From NCBI GenBank assembly GCA_934096025.1, contig CAKOLP010000029.1, forward strand, positions 1 to 8,773: a DNA stretch of 8,773 nucleotides. The letters run 5' to 3'. The translations under genes were made by a program, and so were the position numbers. The DNA comes from an uncultured Bacilli bacterium. GTDB lineage: Bacteria > Bacillota_I > Bacilli_A > RF39 > UBA660. The notes beneath the pieces were generated by a model. That model was not told the origin of the DNA. It ran no database searches and saw only the letters and a program-made list of their open reading frames with translations. Below, piece by piece: positions 5,998 through 8,773 of the stretch (position 1 is the first letter of the stretch; every line of letters begins with the position of its first letter).

Positions 5998-6708
5998 ATG
6001 AAAGATAATAAAAAACTAAAAATTAATAAGTTAGGATTAATAGTTATTTTATTAGCATTATATTTAATTATAATGTGTTTTTCGTATGTTTATACACTAA
6101 AGGTAAAAACTATATCTGTGGTAGGTAATGAAACAGTATCTAAGGAAGATATAATAAATTCTTCGAAAATTACTTTTAATGCCAAAGTATTGCAAATAAA
6201 TAAGAAAAAAATTGTTAATAATATTAAAGAAATAAGTCTAATTGCTAGTGCCAATGTAAGAGTAAGTATTTTTGGTAATGTTAAAATTACAGTAAAAGAG
6301 CAAGGAATTCTTTTTTATAATTCTTTTAATAAGAAATATATTACGGAAGATAAAAAAGAGGTTGATAGTGTCGTTTCTTCTTTAGGCACTCCGACTTTAA
6401 TTAATTATGTTCCGAGTGAAATATATACTAATTTAATTGATAAACTAAGCAAAGTAGATTTAAGTATTATTCATTTGATAAGTGAAATAGAGTATTCTCC
6501 GGATGTAAAAAATGATATTACAATTGATGCAAATAGGTTCTTACTTAGAATGAACGATGGCAATTATGTCTATATAAATTTAGCTAATTTTGATAAACTT
6601 AATAAATATCGGGAATTTTATGCTACAATAGATGAAAACGTCAAAGGTATATTTAACCTTGATAGCAGTAGTAGTGGCGTTTTATTTCAGTCTTTCAAGG
6701 AGGAGTAA
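5998..6708 (+). CDS. divIB: Cell-division protein DivIB/FtsQ
   Basis: DivIB/FtsQ is a bitopic divisome protein that joins FtsL/DivIC and supports septal peptidoglycan synthesis outside the membrane. The 236-residue product has a short basic cytosolic tail (1-11), one membrane helix (about 12-33), a POTRA-like domain (about 36-103: VKTISVVGNETVSKEDIINS, then IASANVRVSIFGNVKITVKE), and a beta domain to the end (FYNSFNKKYITEDKKEV onward). Sequence identity in this family is low, but order of parts and the position right after murB, as in Bacillus, make the call firm. The start at 5998 follows the murB stop by three bases. The last codons contain AAGGAGG, the ribosome site of queH. The ftsA-ftsZ genes that often follow are not here. 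Confidence 0.9.
   Translation: MKDNKKLKINKLGLIVILLALYLIIMCFSYVYTLKVKTISVVGNETVSKEDIINSSKITFNAKVLQINKKKIVNNIKEISLIASANVRVSIFGNVKITVKEQGILFYNSFNKKYITEDKKEVDSVVSSLGTPTLINYVPSEIYTNLIDKLSKVDLSIIHLISEIEYSPDVKNDITIDANRFLLRMNDGNYVYINLANFDKLNKYREFYATIDENVKGIFNLDSSSSGVLFQSFKEE
6697..6703 (+). promoter_or_regulatory. Consensus Shine-Dalgarno for queH inside divIB
   Basis: A full AAGGAGG within the last divIB codons sits five bases from the ATG at 6709. It is the strongest ribosome site in the cell-wall block, matched only by the one before the gene at 7304. Confidence 0.8.
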
Positions 6709-7317
6709 ATGAATATAAATTATCACAAAGAATTAATTACTCTGATTAATTCCCTAGATTATAAACCTAAATTATTGTTGCATAGTTGTTGTGGTCCTTG
6801 TTCAACTCAAGTACTAAGTTTTTTAGCTTTATACTTTGATATAACAGTATACTATTATAATCCTAATATAGAGCCAAAAGAAGAATACTTAAAAAGAAAG
6901 AGAGAACAAATAAGATTTATTGAAGAATTTAAACATGACATTAAATTCCTAGATTGTGATTATGACAATGAAACATTTAAAGAAAAAACTAAGGGCTTAG
7001 AGTCTTATAAAGAAGGCTTAAGTAGATGCCCAACTTGTTTTTACTTAAGGCTTGAACAAACAGCCAAGAAAGCTTTAGCTAGTGGTTTTGAATACTTTGG
7101 TACAACACTTACAGTAAGCCCATACAAAAACAGTAAGCAAATAAATACTTTAGGTAATATACTAAGTAAGAAATATAATATTAAATATCTATTTAGTGAT
7201 TTTAAAAAAGATAATGGCTATAAAAAAAGCATAGAACTAAGTAAAGAATATAACTTATATAGACAACACTATTGTGGTTGTCTATATACCAAGGAGGCAG
7301 TAAATGAACATAATTAA
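6709..7317 (+). CDS. queH: Epoxyqueuosine reductase QueH
   Basis: QueH reduces epoxyqueuosine to queuosine at position 34 of GUN-reading tRNAs; it is the cobalamin-independent alternative to QueG and carries an iron-sulfur cluster. The 202-residue cytosolic product (DUF208) shows LLLHSCCGPCST (22-33; C27, C28, C31), the PP-loop-like segment VYYYNPNIEPKEEY, the C107/C110 pair in SRCPTCFYLRL, the GTTLTVSPYKN region (131-141), and YCGC near the end (C189, C191). Length is normal. Its ATG directly follows the divIB stop with AAGGAGG five bases upstream. It shares the operon with cell-wall genes though its pathway is unrelated. No other queuosine gene is in the window. Confidence 0.94.
   Translation: MNINYHKELITLINSLDYKPKLLLHSCCGPCSTQVLSFLALYFDITVYYYNPNIEPKEEYLKRKREQIRFIEEFKHDIKFLDCDYDNETFKEKTKGLESYKEGLSRCPTCFYLRLEQTAKKALASGFEYFGTTLTVSPYKNSKQINTLGNILSKKYNIKYLFSDFKKDNGYKKSIELSKEYNLYRQHYCGCLYTKEAVNEHN
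7291..7297 (+). promoter_or_regulatory. Consensus Shine-Dalgarno for the membrane gene inside queH
   Basis: AAGGAGG six bases from the ATG at 7304, within the queH coding region. It fixes this start and shows that the following gene is genuinely translated although it overlaps queH by 14 bases. Confidence 0.8.
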
Positions 7318-7714
7318 TTGGATAAGCATAGGTTTATGGTGCATATACTTTGTATTATTTGTATACAAAGTTATAAGTACTAATAAGGTTAAAAACAAAA
7401 TAAATATTTTATTTTTAATACTATTTATAATATATTCTCTTTTTATTCGAGAAGAAATTTTAACAGTTTTATATCTAATACTAATAATTACTAATTTAGT
7501 ATATCTTTTAACTCATTACTTTCATTCATTTCAATACATTACAATAAGTAAAGCTACTATTAAATATTTTTTCATATCACTAGTAATTATTAGTTTTATA
7601 TTCTTCTATTTATTATTTACTAATACATTCCATTATATATACTTTATTACTTTACTTATCAATGTCTTATTTATTCCTTTATACAAATTATTTTCCATCT
7701 TCAATTCGTACTAA
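7304..7714 (+). CDS. Unrecognised multi-pass membrane protein with an IS-derived C-terminus
   Basis: I do not recognise this 136-residue protein. It is very hydrophobic, with about four to five likely membrane segments (near 5-24, 33-48, 51-70, 87-105 and 109-128) and short basic loops such as STNKVKNKIN (25-34). It overlaps queH by 14 bases and has a consensus ribosome site, so it ends the murG operon. Its last four residues (FNSY) and its stop are encoded by the left inverted repeat of the insertion sequence starting at 7699. Removing the element and one copy of the target duplication continues the frame after I132 with KRTCKE and a stop at 8571-8573, giving about 138 residues. The protein is therefore altered only at its tip and may still work. 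Confidence 0.78.
   Translation: MNIINWISIGLWCIYFVLFVYKVISTNKVKNKINILFLILFIIYSLFIREEILTVLYLILIITNLVYLLTHYFHSFQYITISKATIKYFFISLVIISFIFFYLLFTNTFHYIYFITLLINVLFIPLYKLFSIFNSY
7690..7698 (+). repeat. Left copy of the IS target-site duplication
   Basis: ATTTTCCAT abuts the left inverted repeat. The right copy at 8543-8551 reads GTTTTCCAT, so eight of nine bases match. A 9-bp duplication fits IS4-group elements such as IS10 and IS50. Confidence 0.72.
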
Positions 7715-7717
7715 AGT
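7699..7717 (+). repeat. Left terminal inverted repeat of the IS
   Basis: It begins CTTCAATTCGTACTAAAGT. Compared with the reverse complement of 8524-8542 it matches at the first 12 positions and at 17 of 19 overall. It supplies the last four codons and the stop of the upstream membrane gene. Confidence 0.8.
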
Positions 7718-7837
7718 ATAACATTCTATTCTTTAAATAAGATAGATGTTGTTAAAACAAAGCTAAAGTTAAAGAAAGATTTATAAATGGAAATATTGGT
7801 ACTTTATTTAATAATATATCTAAAAAATTGAAAAAGC

Positions 7838-8498
7838 TGGTATGATTGAATACCTAGATTTGCTAAAATTGAATTTATCACAAATTTAATTAAACGAGGA
7901 GTTAATGTAATTATACCAGTAAGGAAGGATATGGATATTTTTAAAGAATGTGTTAAATTAGCAAAAGATAGTAATGCATGGGAAAAACATAGTTAAAGTT
8001 TGAAATGATTATAGATTTCAGAAAATGATAGAATAAAAAAGCCAGCCAAAATGTTAGAAAATGCTATTGATTTTTCAGCGTTGTTATTCGCATTGAAAAA
8101 TGCATCTAATAAATCAGAAGATGATACAACTGCAATTTATGAAGATGAAAAAAATATATATTTAATAATTACAAGTGCAAATTTAGAATTAAGTGCAGCT
8201 CAAATAATAAGATATTATGAAATGAGACCTAAGATAGAAGAATATTTTAGATGATATTTACTAGTACAAAATATGTTTTTGTCATGTGCTAAATTTGTAT
8301 GACTTTTTAGCATGCAATCTTTTTAGTATGTTCAAAGCATTAAATGAAGAACAAGGAGATATAGTACTATTTAATGAAGCAAATTACTTAATTATATCAG
8401 ATAGTTACTATGGTATTTTTTCTGGAGCAGAATTATTAGATTTATATGTAGAATGTCCAAAAGAAATACGTGAAAAAATAAAACCATTGCTGCCTTAG
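7838..8498 (+). pseudogene. Broken IS4-family DDE transposase
   Basis: Three pieces of one transposase can be read. From about 7850 to 7993 in frame 2 come IPRFAKIEF, LIKRGVNVIIPVRKDMDIF and WEKH, resembling the region after the second catalytic aspartate; the expected DRGF reads as a damaged PRFA. After a cluster of stops between about 7994 and 8012 the same frame resumes (ENDRI, KKPAKMLENAIDFSALL) and runs to 8254 with YYEMRPKIEEYFR, which holds the YREK-type glutamate. A stop and frameshift follow, and 8286-8498 in frame 3 gives the C-terminus (LNLYDFLACNLFSMF, then LYVECPKEIREKIKPLLP). The N-terminal third or more, with the first aspartate, is absent. The left limit is uncertain. No piece should be annotated as a separate gene. 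Confidence 0.8.
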
Positions 8499-8503
8499 CA
8501 ATG
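8485..8503 (+). other. Perfect 7-bp hairpin at the end of the transposase remnant
   Basis: CATTGCT (8485-8491) pairs with AGCAATG (8497-8503) around a five-base loop, and the transposase stop codon lies at its 3' side. The following ACTATTATTTT is only loosely T-rich, so it is at best a weak terminator of the element, or a leftover of one. Confidence 0.4.
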
Positions 8504-8523
8504 ACTATTATTTTGGATAATTC

Positions 8524-8542
8524 ATTTTAATACGAATTGAAG
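8524..8542 (-). repeat. Right terminal inverted repeat of the IS
   Basis: The minus strand reads CTTCAATTCGTATTAAAAT, mirroring the left end with two mismatches over 19 bases. It is followed directly by the second copy of the target duplication. Confidence 0.8.
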
Positions 8543-8551
8543 GTTTTCCAT
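8543..8551 (+). repeat. Right copy of the IS target-site duplication
   Basis: GTTTTCCAT is the partner of ATTTTCCAT at 7690-7698, with one mismatch at the first base, consistent with an old insertion. Confidence 0.72.
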
Positions 8552-8560
8552 AAAAAGGAC

Positions 8561-8589
8561 TTGTAAAGAATAACAAATAATGATATGAT
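8561..8589 (+). promoter_or_regulatory. Extended -10 promoter for the surface-protein gene
   Basis: TTGTAA (8561-8566) and TATGAT (8584-8589) are 17 bases apart, and TGA directly before the -10 makes a TGn extension. Initiation near 8596 gives a leader of about 20 bases. The -35 lies in what would have been the last codons of the membrane gene before the IS insertion. Confidence 0.75.
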
Positions 8590-8602
8590 TTTATAGAAAG
8601 AT

Positions 8603-8608
8603 AAGGAG
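8603..8608 (+). promoter_or_regulatory. Shine-Dalgarno that decides the start at 8616
   Basis: AAGGAG ends seven bases before ATG 8616. An in-frame ATG at 8610 is only one base away from it and is therefore rejected. Confidence 0.75.
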
Positions 8609-8615
8609 AATGTTT

Positions 8616-8773
8616 ATGAAAAATAATAACAAAAAAATCATGGCTTTATTAGGAATTGTTGCCTTCCTTTTAGTCATTGTTGGTGCATCTTTTGCCTACT
8701 TTCAAGCCCAAGGTGGCACGGAAAGTAATGCCAAAATTGATGCTATAACAGCAACAACAGACTTACTTAATTT
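8616..8773 (+). CDS. Surface protein with SipW-type signal peptide (partial)
   Basis: The first 52 codons run off the window end. The N-terminus has a basic lead (MKNNNKKIM), a hydrophobic core (ALLGIVAFLLVIVG) and the segment ASFAYFQAQ at about 24-32. The pattern of a hydrophobic helix, then (S/T)(F/Y)AYF, is typical of SipW-dependent signal peptides in TasA/CalY-like and other exported Bacillota proteins, where cleavage is expected near the AYF region. The mature start (GGTESNAKIDAITATTDLL) is polar and Thr/Ser rich, as expected for an exported protein. It has its own extended -10 promoter and a good ribosome site. Codons such as GCC, TTC and GTC are commoner than in upstream genes. What the mature protein does cannot be told from this fragment. 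Confidence 0.75.
   Translation, partial: MKNNNKKIMALLGIVAFLLVIVGASFAYFQAQGGTESNAKIDAITATTDLLN

Larger units (their letters stand above)
7699..8542 (+). mobile_element. Decayed IS4-type insertion sequence (844 bp)
   Basis: The element is bounded by inverted repeats at 7699-7717 and 8524-8542 (17 of 19 matches) and flanked by a 9-bp duplication with one mismatch. Inside are fragments of one DDE transposase broken by stops and a frameshift. The C-terminal fragment keeps the first part of the IS4-family signature Y(2)R(3)E(6)K in YYEMRPKIEEYFR. At 844 bp it is much shorter than intact IS4-family elements (about 1.3-2 kb); the N-terminal half of the transposase is missing, so an internal deletion probably occurred. 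It cannot supply its own transposase, but its ends might still be recognised by an intact relative elsewhere. The IS family is inferred from motif and duplication length, not from a database. Confidence 0.8.

Noticed and set aside
7304..7714. Idea that the membrane protein is the stump of a larger fused enzyme, such as a membrane-linked Mur ligase, cut by the IS
   Set aside because: Removing the IS and one target copy gives a stop only seven codons after I132, so the ancestral gene was just slightly longer.
8051..8498. Two short plus-strand frames (67 and 70 codons) as separate small genes
   Set aside because: Both match consecutive parts of one IS4-family transposase and lie within the IS borders; they are pseudogene pieces.
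7838..8498. UGA read as tryptophan (code 4) to rescue the transposase
   Set aside because: TAA and TAG stops and a frameshift also break it, and the host genes end normally at TGA.
1..8773. CRISPR arrays, tRNA or rRNA genes, riboswitches, origins, toxin-antitoxin pairs or defence genes
   Set aside because: I saw no regularly spaced repeats, cloverleaf-like stretches, rRNA segments, known aptamer landmarks or recognisable proteins of these systems on either strand.

Overview
This window is AT-rich and almost all genes lie on the + strand, tightly packed and often overlapping by 1 to 23 bases. It reads like a chromosome of an uncultured low-GC Bacillota, probably Bacilli near the Erysipelotrichales/RF39 group. 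That placement is inferred from base composition, the murG-murB-divIB order and protein style; no rRNA or marker gene settles it. UGA is a normal stop here (ATGA overlaps at rlm/trmH, trmD and murB), and cell-wall genes are present, so it is not a recoded Mollicute.

Left block (1-3258): the 3' end of mscL, a YgjP-like zinc metallopeptidase, a SpoU/TrmH-family rRNA 2'-O-methyltransferase, rimM, trmD, an unrecognised 134-residue protein, and a small membrane-anchored protein with one InlB-type B-repeat. Every junction overlaps, so this is most likely one translationally coupled operon for RNA modification and ribosome maturation, with two unknown genes at its end. The usual rimM-trmD partners rpsP and rplS are absent.

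Middle (3259-4052): a very small transcription unit lies in the only real gap of this half. It has a promoter, a 28-codon single-membrane-segment ORF and an intrinsic terminator. The terminator's U tract runs straight into the ATG of a short glycerophosphodiester phosphodiesterase gene, and its 3' arm contains that gene's Shine-Dalgarno.

Cell-wall block (4082-7714): murG, murB and divIB/ftsQ in the Bacillus order (lipid II synthesis, UDP-MurNAc formation, divisome), behind a good sigma-A-type promoter. They are followed by queH (queuosine synthesis) and an unrecognised multi-pass membrane protein.

Right end (7691-8773): a decayed IS4-type insertion sequence of 844 bp. Both terminal inverted repeats are readable (17 of 19 matches), as is a 9-bp target duplication (8 of 9 matches). 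It holds only fragments of a transposase. It went into the last codons of the membrane-protein gene and gave it a new C-terminus; removing it on paper restores an ORF of about 138 codons. Beyond it, an extended -10 promoter drives a surface protein with a SipW-type signal peptide, cut by the window end.

I found no clear new defence or mobile system. The best candidates for something undescribed are the 28-codon membrane miniprotein unit with its hairpin/Shine-Dalgarno overlap, the one-repeat InlB-like protein, and the two unrecognised proteins.
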